Part shown: piece after piece, positions 47,285-58,312 of the stretch
Numbering within the stretch: the first letter of the stretch is position 1
Layout of the letters: each line of letters starts with the position of its first letter
DNA from: Ciona intestinalis
Taxonomy: Eukaryota > Chordata > Ascidiacea > Phlebobranchia > Cionidae
DNA: 64,000 bases
Reading direction: 5' to 3'
Assembly (NCBI RefSeq): GCF_000224145.3
Contig: NC_020172.2
Location: 3,579,557-3,643,556, forward strand
Made by a program: the position numbers and the translations under genes
Notes under the pieces: generated by a model
What the model saw: only the letters and a program-made list of their open reading frames with translations
What the model was told of the DNA's origin: nothing
Databases searched by the model: none

Positions 47285-48748
47285 ATGTTCACAAATGGAA
47301 GGTGGATTTTGTCACTCACTGTTTTCAGTGGAATTTTTCTTGCTTGGTTATCATGGTACAACAAGCGTACCAGTAGAAATTATGAAAGAAAACGCAAAAA
47401 CAAGAAATTAAAGTACGTAGTGCCAGGTTTATTAAACGTTGGGAACACATGTTTTATGAACGTTGTCTTGCAAAGTTTAGCATCTACTAGCAAGCTGTAC
47501 ATTGCGTTTCAAAAATCTCCAAAATCGGTAAAACCGGTCAGTGCACAAGATTCATTATGTGAAATAATAAAGGTGTTGAATACAGGCTCCGATGTCAATT
47601 ACTACGACCCATCTAATTTGTTGCTTGTATTAAAACAACTGGGATGGCATATTTCAATGGATGAGCACGACGCACATGAATTTTTTCATGTTTTGTTGAG
47701 CACGCTGAATGAAGAAATGGAAGTTAAAAAAACTGAATGCACGATAATGAATGCTGTAAATGGAGAAAATAGATTGTTTAATGTTAAACAGAGATGCATA
47801 CAAGATGTTAACGTGCTTCAAAATAATTCTACTTCTAATATTAATTTGTATGGAATTTTTCGTGGATTGCTTTCAATAAGACTTAAATGTGTTTCATGTG
47901 GCCAAAAAACTCCAGTTAAGTTTGATGGGTTTGACAGTTTAAGCTTGCCAATACCTGAAACCTCAGTTTGGATAGGAAGAACTACTATGTCAGAATGTTT
48001 GAAGCAATTTTTTGCAGCTGAAGTTGTAAAATCTGTTGATTGTGATGCTTGTACCCAGCTCGCAAATTCTGAAAGTACAAAAAAGAAAATCCAAAGAAAA
48101 AAATTAAACACCGACAGTTTAAACATAAACAAAATTTCTGAAAAACTGTGGAGAAATTATTATTCACGTGATGAAAGAAAGACTGGTATTGCACAAACTA
48201 AGATAAAGTCTAATTTTAAACGAGAAGTCATGCTTGCAAAGTTGCCACAGTGTTTAACTTTTCATCTTCAACGTTTAGTTTGGAAACATGGGTTTCCTGT
48301 GAAAAATCACACCCACGTTCAATTCGAGGAGTTTTTGAACCTCAGCGAATTTTTATTTTCAACAAACTTGCAACGCAAGACTACAAGTTGTGCTGTGAGG
48401 AAACCTAATCCACTAATATTAAAATTATTATCAAATAATAACTCTCGCTCTAATAATTTTAAGACACTTAACCACTGTGGTTTACTTGGTGGTTTTTCTG
48501 ATAATGTAAAACACTGTAAACCTCAAAACGCTTGGTATAAATTATGCGCTGTAGTTGTGCATATTGGTAGCTGGACGGAAAGTGGACATTATGTTGCTTA
48601 CCGCAGAGTGCAGACTGAAACTTTTAATGTTAGTAAAAGTAAATGGGTCTTTACATCTGATACTGTAGTGCGACCTGCAAGCCTCAGTGAAGTCCTATCT
48701 TCCCCTGCATATATGTTATTCTATGAAAGAGTGCCTTTTGTTAATTAA
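47285..48748 (+). CDS. USP30: USP30-like mitochondrial deubiquitinase, single exon
   Basis: Uninterrupted 487-aa frame (human USP30 517). The N-terminus has one hydrophobic segment (residues 7-25, ILSLTVFSGIFLAWLSW) followed by a strongly basic stretch, the anchor arrangement that puts USP30 in the mitochondrial outer membrane. The USP fold follows: Cys box PGLLNVGNTCFMN (Cys56), DEHDAHEFFHVLLSTL, zinc ribbon CVSCG and CDAC, KLPQCLTFHLQRL, and His box SGHYVAYRR (His435). At the third triad position, where most USPs have Asp/Asn, the sequence FTSDTVV has Ser458, as in USP30 (human VSDDTV). USP30 removes ubiquitin from mitochondrial proteins and opposes Parkin mitophagy. No introns, unlike most neighbours. 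AATAAA at 49057 argues for a transcript end before the next gene. Confidence 0.9.
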   Translation: MFTNGRWILSLTVFSGIFLAWLSWYNKRTSRNYERKRKNKKLKYVVPGLLNVGNTCFMNVVLQSLASTSKLYIAFQKSPKSVKPVSAQDSLCEIIKVLNTGSDVNYYDPSNLLLVLKQLGWHISMDEHDAHEFFHVLLSTLNEEMEVKKTECTIMNAVNGENRLFNVKQRCIQDVNVLQNNSTSNINLYGIFRGLLSIRLKCVSCGQKTPVKFDGFDSLSLPIPETSVWIGRTTMSECLKQFFAAEVVKSVDCDACTQLANSESTKKKIQRKKLNTDSLNINKISEKLWRNYYSRDERKTGIAQTKIKSNFKREVMLAKLPQCLTFHLQRLVWKHGFPVKNHTHVQFEEFLNLSEFLFSTNLQRKTTSCAVRKPNPLILKLLSNNNSRSNNFKTLNHCGLLGGFSDNVKHCKPQNAWYKLCAVVVHIGSWTESGHYVAYRRVQTETFNVSKSKWVFTSDTVVRPASLSEVLSSPAYMLFYERVPFVN

Positions 48749-49290
48749 TGGTAACACTTAAATATTTGGTGTTTTGGCTATTTTTTTAAGCTGTGTAGCA
48801 GGGGCTTATTCAATAAGATCAAAAGAGTGTTTTTTGTGCGAAATCTTGCACAAAATAACCTTGATTTATTGCACCATACACCCACTTTTGGCGAGTAGCT
48901 TAAAAAATGCTTAAATAATAGAATTGGACCCCCTCGTTGTAAGTTTCAGGGTATGTCTTGCTGTGTATCAGTGTATATATAACATTACATTATTTCCTTT
49001 GTCAATTCGCCAGTAAAAAATATTTCTTTATTAATTACACCTATTTGTATATTATAAATAAAAGTTGACCCCTTGTTTTTGTGCAATATGTACATTACAT
49101 GCACTAAAATATTATTTAATTATTTTATTTAATAGTTTTTGTTTTATCCAGATGTGGTGTTGTGTGTAAATTGAGCTTAGAACTATTTATTTATTATTAG
49201 CGTACTGTACTGCTGCTAAAAATATCATCACTAGTCTGTAAAGATTATCCACTGACATTGATAAGATTACACTTTCAATGACCTCCTAAT
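48749..49290. other. USP30 3' UTR and METTL17 upstream region
   Basis: AATAAA at 49057 about 310 nt after the USP30 stop; AT-rich remainder. Confidence 0.55.
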
Positions 49291-49386
49291 ATGTTAATAA
49301 TAATTGATTTTTCTGTAAAAGGTTTAGTAGGTCATATTCATAAAATGTTTTTATTAAAAAAAAAAAATTTTTTGGTAAATAAGAAA

Positions 49387-50763
49387 ATGAGGTTAATTAA
49401 GCCTTTGTTATTTGTTCATTGGGAAAGAGCTTTGGCAAAAACAATTCAGTTTCCGATTACAACCAAAATTCAAAAATCGCTATTCAGTCAGTACTTGGAG
49501 AAAAAGAAAGATGAAAAAGAAGTGCCTCTACCTGGAAAATGTAACTTGCCTGCTGTTAGTATACCAGAAACTTTTAATGAATCTGCCAAAGCATTTCTAA
49601 AAATGCAGAATAAATCTGTAAATGAAGTTGCGATTAATCTTTTAAACTACTTGTCTTCTAGAAGGACGCAAATTAAAAGGTCAGAGAAAAAGAAAAATTT
49701 TAAAAGTCCTTCGGGAAATAAATTTACAAGTTTACAAGAAAAACTGGAAGTTATAGAAATGTTGGAAAACCAGGAAGATTTTCAAATAAAAGGTTTAAAA
49801 ACACAAGAACTGCAGGATATCGTGTGGAAGCGTGTGTTATATAATCATGAAAATACTGCAGCTTTTTTATTGGCAAGAAGTGCTGGTTGTTATGCTTCTG
49901 CATTTCGAGTGTTAAGTAATTTAAAAAATGATGTTGAAGATTTTAATCCCAAAAGCATTTTAGATGTGGGTTCAGGAACAGGAACAAATATGTGGGCAGC
50001 AAATAGTCTTTGGAAAGATTCCTTGAAGCAGTATGTGTGCGTAGATGTGTCAGATCAAATGAACAAACTTTCGCATTATATTGTAACAGCTGGAGATTTA
50101 AACGCCCCCCCACCAAGCGGCGTTTTTATACGTAGGTTTCTGCCGGTTTCTTTTAAATCTGTTTATGACATTGTAATTGCTTCATATACACTGTCAGAAT
50201 TGCCTACTTCAAAAGAAAGACTAACTCTGCTCAAACTTTTGTGGGAGAAAACATCACAATATTTAGTTCTAATTGAGTATGGTAACTTCAATGGTTTTCA
50301 AATTATTATGGAAGCCAGGAATCTTCTGTTAAGGGGTATGGAAGGTAATAACGATGATAAACCATGGAAATCTTGGCAGAAAGATGCTTCTGTAGTAATA
50401 CCATGCCCACATAGTAAACCGTGTCCAGTTTGGGCTAAAAAAGATACATGTACATTCAGTCAAACTTATAATGTTCCTGGTTTTGCAAAAGCGCTGAACA
50501 AAAAACAAACTATCAAGGAACAGTTTACTTTTGTTGTGTTTGAGAAAAACTCTAACAGTAATATGAACAAGTTGCCACGAATTATACGTGGTCCTTTTAC
50601 CCAGAAAACATGCGTAAACTGCTTCGTTTGTAACAAAGATGGAGCATTGGAAAATATTCAAATTCATAAAAATGTTCACGGAGCTGGTTTGAAAACTATC
50701 GTAAAAAAGTGCAAGCAAGGAGACTATTTTCCCCTTGAAAATTTGGACCAAGTAATAAATTAA
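49387..50763 (+). CDS. METTL17: METTL17-like mitochondrial ribosome-assembly methyltransferase-like protein, single exon
   Basis: Intronless frame. It is open from an ATG at 49291 (490 aa), but the ATG at 49387 gives 458 aa, close to human METTL17 (456), and an Arg/Lys-rich, acid-poor N-terminus (MRLIKPLLFVHWERALAKT) suited to mitochondrial import. Residue numbers here count from 49291. The SAM-fold motif I is ILDVGSGTGTNMW (224-235), and motif II-like YVCVDVSDQMNKL follows. Cys372, Cys378 and Cys387 (CPHSKPCPVW, DTCTFSQ) plus a later CVNCFVC (441-447) fit the Rsm22/METTL17 family, which binds a 4Fe-4S cluster and assists small mitoribosomal subunit assembly. The second mitochondrial intronless gene in a row. 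Family call is strong; activity as a methyltransferase is not implied. Confidence 0.85.
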   Translation: MRLIKPLLFVHWERALAKTIQFPITTKIQKSLFSQYLEKKKDEKEVPLPGKCNLPAVSIPETFNESAKAFLKMQNKSVNEVAINLLNYLSSRRTQIKRSEKKKNFKSPSGNKFTSLQEKLEVIEMLENQEDFQIKGLKTQELQDIVWKRVLYNHENTAAFLLARSAGCYASAFRVLSNLKNDVEDFNPKSILDVGSGTGTNMWAANSLWKDSLKQYVCVDVSDQMNKLSHYIVTAGDLNAPPPSGVFIRRFLPVSFKSVYDIVIASYTLSELPTSKERLTLLKLLWEKTSQYLVLIEYGNFNGFQIIMEARNLLLRGMEGNNDDKPWKSWQKDASVVIPCPHSKPCPVWAKKDTCTFSQTYNVPGFAKALNKKQTIKEQFTFVVFEKNSNSNMNKLPRIIRGPFTQKTCVNCFVCNKDGALENIQIHKNVHGAGLKTIVKKCKQGDYFPLENLDQVIN

Positions 50764-51013
50764 ACTAGCAACAGTTAAATTTTTCCACCCAAGGTACAAG
50801 GTTAACCAATTCAGTGCAAAATTTTTGTAATTAGAACTGATATTTTCTAGGAAGAAATATTAAAATACTTTCCACCAATTTCTGCTAGTGGTTCAATTTT
50901 TCTTTGTTTAACATAATATTTTTGTAACAGAACTTAGGATTCAGTTCAAAAGACTATAATACAGTGTATTACAGGTATTATGGTATTGTGTTAATTGATA
51001 AGCTGCTCGTAGA

Positions 51014-52159
51014 ATGGGAAAAAACGTACAGGTAAACATAATGTATATAGATATATAAAATATTTATGGATATGTAGGTTTAGCTAAAAATCTAGTAATC
51101 TTAAATCCACCATTGTTAAATGCATAATAAACTGTTGCCTTGTGTTCTTATCATTTTTATAACTATTTAGTTTTTAAATATATATATATATATTGTATAT
51201 ATATATATATATATATATACAGTTTTTTTTTTATTTAAGTTTAAACTGTATATTCATAGAACATTAAAAATTAAACCCAAATATTAAATTTTTATTTTTT
51301 CTACTTCTTGTTTATTACTTAAATTTTTATCAGGTTAATATCAAGTTTTTTGCAAAGAGTCGAGAATTAGTTGGAATTGAATCAGAACAACTTATTTTAC
51401 CACAAGACATTACTTCATTTCAATTGATTGAAACTATTAATTCAAAATATCCAAGGTACAATACAAGTCAATTTTTATGCCGTGTTTTTCAGCTAAAACG
51501 GTGACAGTTATTACCAGCTGTTCTAACCGCAAATTTTTTATAATGCTATGCAATGGATAATAATCCAAATATGCAGCTAAAGTACACCAACTGTAAAAAC
51601 ATGCCTTTAATAGCTTTATTTGTCCATGTACTTTAAGACCGTGATATTTAGTTAACTATGTAGCATTGGTGCAAAAATTTTTTTTAAGACGCAAAATAGT
51701 ACAGTAATCTCTATGAAAGAAATCCAATTTATTAGTTGTACTGTTTACTGATTAATGCAGGGTAGACCTGCCACTTTAGCTCTGACGCCTAAAAATCCTA
51801 TTCTATTCTTTGTGGGTAAGTAAGGTCCTTGTCACGAACCTGGGATTTAGGCCAGGTTTGGCCCAACAACTAGAGATCTCATTTGAGTTTTTCATGCGAC
51901 CGGTGCCGCTCCATCTCGGACTCCATCGCCAACACAGACCAACCAACTCCATCTGCGGCACACAATACAACTAAACTTTTATTTTCGACTATATGAATAT
52001 TGGACTCATTAAAACAACTTAATTTTTAGGTTATCTGATCTTCAAGGGTGTTTTACGCTCGCTGTCAACGGAGAATATATCAAAACTGACGAATCGTATT
52101 CCATTTTATTGACTGATCAAAGCGAGATTGCAGTTATACCGCCGCTCAGTGGTGGTTAA
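51014..52159 (+). CDS. MOCS2: Molybdopterin synthase small subunit (MOCS2A, MoaD-like)
   Basis: Three exons: 51014-51031, 51334-51455, 52030-52159; 89 aa (human MOCS2A 88). It has a ubiquitin-like beta-grasp fold pattern (VNIKFFAKSRELVGIESEQL) and ends IAVIPPLSGG. The terminal Gly-Gly is the residue pair that MOCS3 adenylates and converts to a thiocarboxylate, the sulphur donor for molybdopterin. The last exon also holds the whole first coding exon of the large subunit, starting 11 nt after this stop, so both proteins are encoded by one locus as in vertebrates. Confidence 0.93.
51178..51221. repeat. TA microsatellite
   Basis: Two TA runs separated by TTG in MOCS2A intron 1. Confidence 0.9.
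51790..51970 (+). mobile_element. Second SINE-like family, copy 2
   Basis: CCTGGGATTTAGGCCAGGTT, CATGCGACCGGTGCCGCTCC and CACAGACCAACCAACTCCAT. Less decayed than copy 1. Confidence 0.7.
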
Positions 52160-52170
52160 TTTCCTCAATA

Positions 52171-53679
52171 ATGAACGACATCGTTTTCACCAACGATGCG
52201 CTTAATGTTCAGGCTGCTGTTGATAAAGTTTCATCTGAAACTTGTGGGGCTGTTTCCATATTTTTAGGTAAGTTAAGAATATAATTGGGTGAGGGAAGAT
52301 GGGACACCTTTTTATTCTATTTTCTCATCTTATTTGGTGGTAAACAAAGAACATTCAAAGAATCATGTAACAGTATTTTCGCAACTCTCATAAGACCGTT
52401 GTTAATTGTTTTAAACACGGTCATGATATTGAAATATTATGTTCTAAAGGTGTCCCATCTTACCCCACAGTAGTATAATAATATTTGTTTTTTAATTTAT
52501 TTGTCTCTATAATAACTTTTATTTGTCTTTTCAATTGCATTAAAGAAGTTTAGAAATATTTTAAAGCAAAGTCAAGATATAGTGACAAAACAGCAGTTGT
52601 TAAAACAGCTATCTGTTTTTCTGAGCACTGTAGCAAAGTGGTTAGTCTGCCTGCCCCAAAACCAAGTTTATAGTTCAAGGCTCACGCTTCTACGTTTGTA
52701 GGTGTATATGTCTTTAAGCAAGACATTTAACGGAAATTACTTCAACCCAGTGGTCACTTATGAGTTGTCTTGCAAACAAAATAGGAACATGCTCAGAAAA
52801 TAATTACCAACAAGTTCAAAAATGTTGGATATTAGAAAATATATTTTTCCTGGTAGCAGTAGTAGAACAGAAACAGGCTGCAGGCACGTACATAAAATAC
52901 CCACCATTTTTACACAGGTAAAATATAAAATTTTTTCTCTTTTCACGAATACCGGAATTTTTATTTCTAGGTACCACACGTAATCATTTTAACGGTAAGA
53001 AAGTTTTACGATTAGATTATGAATGTTATGGACAAATGGCTCACAAAGAACTGGAAAAAATTTGCGAACGCTTGAGAGAAAAATGGCCCGACATTCTACA
53101 TATATTAATCCATCACCGATTAGGGTATGTATGTTTTAACATTACTGTATGTACTATTTTGCAAACTTTTTCTTGTATTTTTATTTTTTAACGGCTTATC
53201 ACTATAAAAAAACATAGTGTATTTCTGACAGCCATCTGGCAACATTTCCTGATGAAGTTTTGCCAGATGGCAAACAAAATTTTGGAAATACAGTACATTT
53301 TTTGGCTACCAGATGAGCCGTTGAAAAATTGTTTCTTTCTATGTGGGTAAGTCCCGCAGCATTGCACGCCATAGGCCTTAGGATTTAGGCCTAATTGACC
53401 CATTACCCCAACACTGGGGCGCTACTGCATGGACCTTCCCAGTTTAAGGAGAAAGATTGTTTACATTATTGTTTAATTTTCTTTAGGTCAGTGCCTGTAA
53501 AAGAGTCCAGCGTTCTCATTGCAATATCATCACCTCATAGGGTAGATGCAATGGCAGCCACTCAGTATTGCATTGATAACCTCAAGGCAAAAGTCCCAAT
53601 TTGGAAAAAAGAAGTTTACGATGATGGTACAAATGAATGGATGGAAAATAACGAGTGTTCTTGGAAATCTACTTCGTAA
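52171..53679 (+). CDS. MOCS2: Molybdopterin synthase large subunit (MOCS2B, MoaE-like)
   Basis: Three exons: 52171-52267, 52971-53124, 53487-53679; 147 aa, near the length of bacterial MoaE and shorter than human MOCS2B (188), which has an N-terminal extension. Family features: [59 protein letters not shown], and the C-terminal block [20 protein letters not shown]. In MoaE proteins the Lys residues of the [10 protein letters not shown] stretch and the RNH Arg line the active site. The protein forms a heterotetramer with MOCS2A and inserts two sulphurs into cyclic pyranopterin monophosphate. Its ATG follows the MOCS2A stop on the same exon; translation therefore needs reinitiation, alternative splicing or trans-splicing. 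Confidence 0.93.
52286..52480. mobile_element. MITE copy with CAG right end
   Basis: GGTGAGGGAAGATGGGACAC left, TGTCCCATCTTACCCCACAG right. MOCS2B intron 1, 19 nt after the donor. Confidence 0.8.
52620..52780 (+). mobile_element. SINE head and middle
   Basis: AGCACTGTAGCAAAGTGGTT, TTCAAGGCTCACGC, ACTTCAACCCAGTGGTCACT. Tail absent. Confidence 0.7.
53190..53326. mobile_element. Palindromic MITE, copy 2
   Basis: AACGGCTTATCACTATAAAA left, GGCTACCAGATGAGCCGTT right; arms pair through most of their length. MOCS2B intron 2. Confidence 0.75.
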
Positions 53680-55070
53680 TTTTACTTTCCAGACCTCATT
53701 TTTCTTTCTTTTTTGATTATCAGTAATTCATTGAGTCATTATTTTTATCATTATTGGGTCTATACTAAGTCTAATCTATATGGGTGTTTAGGCCAATCCT
53801 GGACTTTTTAAGGCTAAAGTTGGCCCTTTTTCCCAACACACAGAGCAATAGACCAACTCTGGCCTAAACGATCAGTCACTTGTTCATCACATTTTTTTTA
53901 TTGATTAATTTTTCAATGGACTTATCATGCCATTGTCATATTCAAATGCACCACTGTTTGTTTTTCTGGTAAGAAAAATATTATGTAGAAAATTTAATAT
54001 TTTTACTAAAAAATGATTTTTTTTAACACTTATATTGTAACAAGTTTTGCAAGACTGACACATGTAGTAGTGTCAGATATTTGAATTTTGATTATTTTAA
54101 TCATATGACAGTTGACACCACCACATAGGCACAAAACTGCCGATTCATTTCATCAGTGTATTTCACTTTTGTCGATCAAAGAAAATTGTAAAAAGAAAAT
54201 TTTGTATTTTTTTATTTGCAATTCTATGGGGTCTAGGTGTCTGTGGAAGACCTAAGATTTATAACAGGCTTATCCAATACACTGAGACATTTTTTCTCAG
54301 TATGGCGTAGGATTTGAACAAGGAATTTGTTACCATTAGGTTCTAGCACAAACCACTGCACCAAAATTCGTTCGGTAGGTGGAGCCCGTAAGCAACAATG
54401 AATTAAATAGCTCATCTATTTGTATTTTGATTGAGAGCTAAAGGTGTTTTATTATCCCAATATAAACCACTTGTCTTCTTGATCATACAATGTTACTGTT
54501 TAATTAGTAGACGGCTTAACTTCTATATTGGTCACACCACTAATCCAAGTAAAGTAAATAAACAATCTTCGCGTGGCGAGACAACAGAAGTCGCTATCTC
54601 ACAGTTGTTCCGTTTTATACACCTCGTACCAGCTTTCGAGTTATCACGTACGCAACTTTGCAGAAACTGCTGCAATGTAGTGTATTTACCATTTTTTCTA
54701 GCTGGAAATCATTTAGCAATCTTTCTATAGCTTCTTAAATGCATTTCTAATAAAACACTGGTCTACGAGTTTAAAGTAATACTTTTATTTCTCATTTTTA
54801 GGTGGTTTTTATTAAATACAAGAAAAAGTAAGATCAAACTACATATATTAATGAAAGTGTCGTCTCTACTAACTAAAGCAAACAATTGCTACCATTAAAA
54901 TTTTGATGTACTGTTCATTTCATTCCGCTCTGAAATGATTGGCGTATATGCATTTGACACTTTTGCGTGCTCAACCAAAAGTGAGAGAACACAGTGCAAT
55001 TGGAACTGATTGTCGCGCGTAGGATGTACAGCGAATAACTTTGAAGCAATTACTTTAGAATGAAGAGCAA
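53680..55070. other. Convergent region, MOCS2B and sulfotransferase 3' ends
   Basis: Reversed SINE tail at 54560-54680; AATAAA at 54749 (plus) and TTTATT at about 54784 (minus-strand signal). The rest is unremarkable. Confidence 0.6.
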
Positions 55071-57595
55071 TTAAGGCTCATATGTAAACTTTAGGTCAGT
55101 GTGGCCCAGTTTTTCTTGGATTTTTGCGTCAATCATTTCGGACTGGGCGACCGTCAAGTGATTTTTCCAATCGCCGACTTCGCCTGAATAGAAAATTAAA
55201 CATTTAGAAATGATCGAAAAAATATCATATAGTAGGGTGGTAGGAATTGGCACACTCAAGCTCATTTTCGATTTTAATAGCCGATAACACTATCAATTGG
55301 AATTAACGTGCTCTCTATATTTGTAGGAATACTGTTGAATAACCCTGTAACATTTTTGTTTGCCGTTTATCATTAAATAGGAAACCAAAAAATAAATCAT
55401 CCCACATTACCCCTGATTATCCCAATTTTCCCCAAATTGCTTTATATAGAAAATATCATATTTTTTCCCATTTATACCTTTTCTGTAAAAATCAAGTTTC
55501 TTTTCGATCTGAGCCGATTGCCTTCTCATTGTGTTAAAGGATGTTTCGTGTACAACTTCATCCAAGTCAGATTCGGAGATTGGGATATCAAGGAAATCGG
55601 CAATTTTTTGAATTTCTTTCACCGGGTCCTGAATAAAAAATACGTTAAAATCGTGACAAAAGCTATAATAATGTGGGGTAAGATGGGATACCATTATAGC
55701 TGATAATGTTTCATGTTTCCTATTTGTGTGCTCAACAATTAACATCATTTTTTATTCGTGGGTCCACGGTTGTATATTTCTTTGATTGTTTTTGTATACT
55801 ACTAAATGGGACAAGAAAATTATTAAAAACATGTACCATCTTACCCCGACTATATATTTATTTTTAAAGTGAGAACATGTACCTTTTTCATGTCTTCATA
55901 AACGACAAAGAGAACGTTTTCGTCTTCTTTGTGCTGGTACCATGATAGCAGGTAGTCAGGATACCATTCTCCGACTTTAGATGCCAAAGGCTGTTGGCCT
56001 AAAAGTATAAACGCGAATTAGAAATTTGGCGAAATCGCTGCTATACCATTATGGGCGTATGAGGGCTGCTTGGGCAAGACATAGACACTTAACAGAAATT
56101 GCATCAATCCAACATCGCTTATTGTTTTCTAAATTATTCTCCATATATTTAAAAAAAAATCAAAAGAATAATTATCACGAAGTCGCATACGTGGTAACTC
56201 GTAAGCAAGCACGAGGTGTATAAAACAGAACACCCGTGTTATAACGAATGACTTTTCCCCACCACGCCGGAATAAAACAAGTTGTTTATTTTTCTATTTA
56301 ACCCGTAAGTGTTATAGATATATACCTTGTGTGTAAACTTCAATAAACTCTTCCCACGTTCTTGGATACAGTGATTTTACAAGCTCATGGTTCTTTGGAA
56401 CTGGCAATTTCTTCGCCATGTTGTACCAAGAAACAATCTGATCTTTTGGGTTGCGGATCGGGCAAATTATCTGAAAAGAATTTTTGCTTAATTTTTTTTT
56501 AGAGTTTCCAATGTTTAACACGCGCATTCTATAAGTACTGTAGAATTTAATATGGGATACAGTTAGAAGTTAATTCCCATATTTTCTGATCGTGTTTTAA
56601 ACAATTTAACAACGCTCTTTTGGAGTCGTGATTACTACCAAATGGGACGAAAAAAGAGAACAAAAACTTGTCTCACCTTACCCCGCCCCACCCTATTATA
56701 CACTGTTTAACGTATTAACAGAACTTGATAAATATAGATACCTTGGCGCCGCTGCCTTTAATTCGTTTCATGTTTAACAACTTCGCAGGAATGTGTGTTG
56801 CAAGAATGCGCCTCTTCCACGGCAGTTTATCTAGAACTTCGAACTTCACCGCTATAGGTTTTAAATATAGTCAGTTTTTAATACATTTTAACAAATTTTA
56901 TCATATTCGATAATTTCTGCTATTTTTTTCTCAAAAAAAAATAAAATGATATTTTTTTCATAAAAAATAGTTATGTATCTTTATTTCTACAAATACTATT
57001 CCGGCACTAAAAATAATTAGGCCTAAGTAATTAATAAAACTTACGTGTCCCTGTTTCAAGGTAAACAAGAAAGGCGTGCAGATTCTTGTACATCTCCATA
57101 GCCTGGGGATTCTGTCTGTAAATAAGGTGGCTGACTATATTTCTTACCCATGTCGTCCCTGGAAAGAAATTTTAAAATCATATTTTGTATAATTTTTAAT
57201 AAATATTAAATATTTCATGTAAAATATAGGTTACTTTTTATAAAAAATAAGTTACTTTTATAAACATTAAGTATTGCAAGTAAAAAGTTTTAGTTACCGG
57301 TTTTAGCATAAGCTGCTATGATAACATCATTTTTCCACGGCATCCAGTTTTCGTAAGCCCATCGCGTTGTCTCGGTGCTGCTGCCCATCCACATTCTGTA
57401 GCCTCGCCATTCGTTGATTTTTACATCAGTTTGCTCCTTCAGAAAATACTCGATAAATTCGGACAGATCTGGTCGTTCGTCTTCAGAAATGTAATCTGTA
57501 GCAGCAGCTAACAGAGCAGCAAGAGCCTGTTTGTTCATTGTTGGCCGAATGCAGCCGAGGTAACATAGTTGACCAATACTGTCAAGGGCTCCCAT
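55071..57595 (-). CDS. Cytosolic sulfotransferase (SULT family)
   Basis: Seven exons in transcript order: 57298-57595, 57045-57158, 56742-56851, 56326-56470, 55883-55998, 55478-55628, 55071-55183; 348 aa. PAPS-binding signatures are all present: 5'-phosphosulfate loop AAYAKTGTTWV (residues 94-104), catalytic His157 in ILATHIPAKLL, 3'-phosphate segment CPIRNPKDQIVSWY (177-190), and RKGEVGDWKN (310-319). EIQKIADFLDI and the KxxxTVxxxE-like tail also fit. Such enzymes transfer sulfate to alcohols, phenols or amines; the acceptor cannot be predicted. It is longer than typical SULTs (about 295 aa) because about 50 residues precede the usual start. A second in-frame Met (residue 20) lies within this extension. 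It converges with MOCS2B. Confidence 0.92.
55229..55853. mobile_element. Two MITEs flanking sulfotransferase exon 6
   Basis: 55229-55440 is decayed; 55670-55853 is complete (GTGGGGTAAGATGGGATACC to CATCTTACCCCGACTATA). The exon at 55478-55628 lies between them. Confidence 0.7.
56028..56285 (+). mobile_element. SINE, head truncated
   Basis: GGCAAGACATAGACACTTAA through GTAAGCAAGCACGAGGTGTA. Sulfotransferase intron. Confidence 0.75.
56534..56702. mobile_element. MITE copy
   Basis: AGTACTGTAGAATTTAATAT left; right end CACCTTACCCCGCCCCACCC. Sulfotransferase intron. Confidence 0.75.
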
Positions 57596-58312
57596 ATTTA
57601 TTTGATAAATTCGTTTTAGTTTATTGCTAAAATATACTCAGCCGACCTTAGTAAAAAAAACTACTTTTAAAATTTGTAACAAAAAATCTGTTCTAGTTAT
57701 TATCGCAAAGTTAAAGTCACTTTGTAATTGCAAAATCTAGAATGATTTAGTTGGCCGAAACCCCTTGCTTATAAAACCCAGCGAGCTTTGTTTTTCTCAT
57801 GACTAATTTTCTCGAAAACATGACTTGTGTTTGCTTACGATAACCCCAACGACCGTCACCCTACTTGAAAAATAGGCTTTCATAAAATATCGCGTGAGCC
57901 AGCACACTCTAACCTTTGCACCCCGTTCGCCCTCTGCGTGTTTTAACCTTTTACACAACAGTTTTATTTGACGTTCATGCGCGTAATCGATGGGTCGTTT
58001 GCAATTATTTGCTGTTCTTATCTAAGTTATTTAAACCATTGCCACATGTATGCAGCAACGACGGTGCCCGCAGACTTTATATAAGCTATGGTGTTTTATC
58101 AACAATTTGTTTCATTCTATGTGTTTGTCTAGTTAGATTATCAGCAGCCTTGTTATTTCGGTGGTAAAATATATCATAATGCATTCATTCCAAGAAATTT
58201 TCAAACCACTCAAAGACAAACATTTTATAGCCTAAGTATGTTTGTACTTTAAGACCTAACAGGCGTTTTACACAGGCTGTAGCATATTTTCTAAAAATTA
58301 AAAACAAAAAAA

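Noticed and set aside
49291-49386. METTL17 start at 49291
   Set aside because: It gives a longer N-terminus with acidic and hydrophobic residues; the start at 49387 fits family length and an import signal, though the upstream ATG cannot be excluded.
47285-53679. Four-gene operon USP30-METTL17-MOCS2A-MOCS2B
   Set aside because: Gaps of over 500 and 250 nt and an AATAAA after USP30 do not fit tunicate operons, which are nearly gapless. Only MOCS2A/MOCS2B qualifies.
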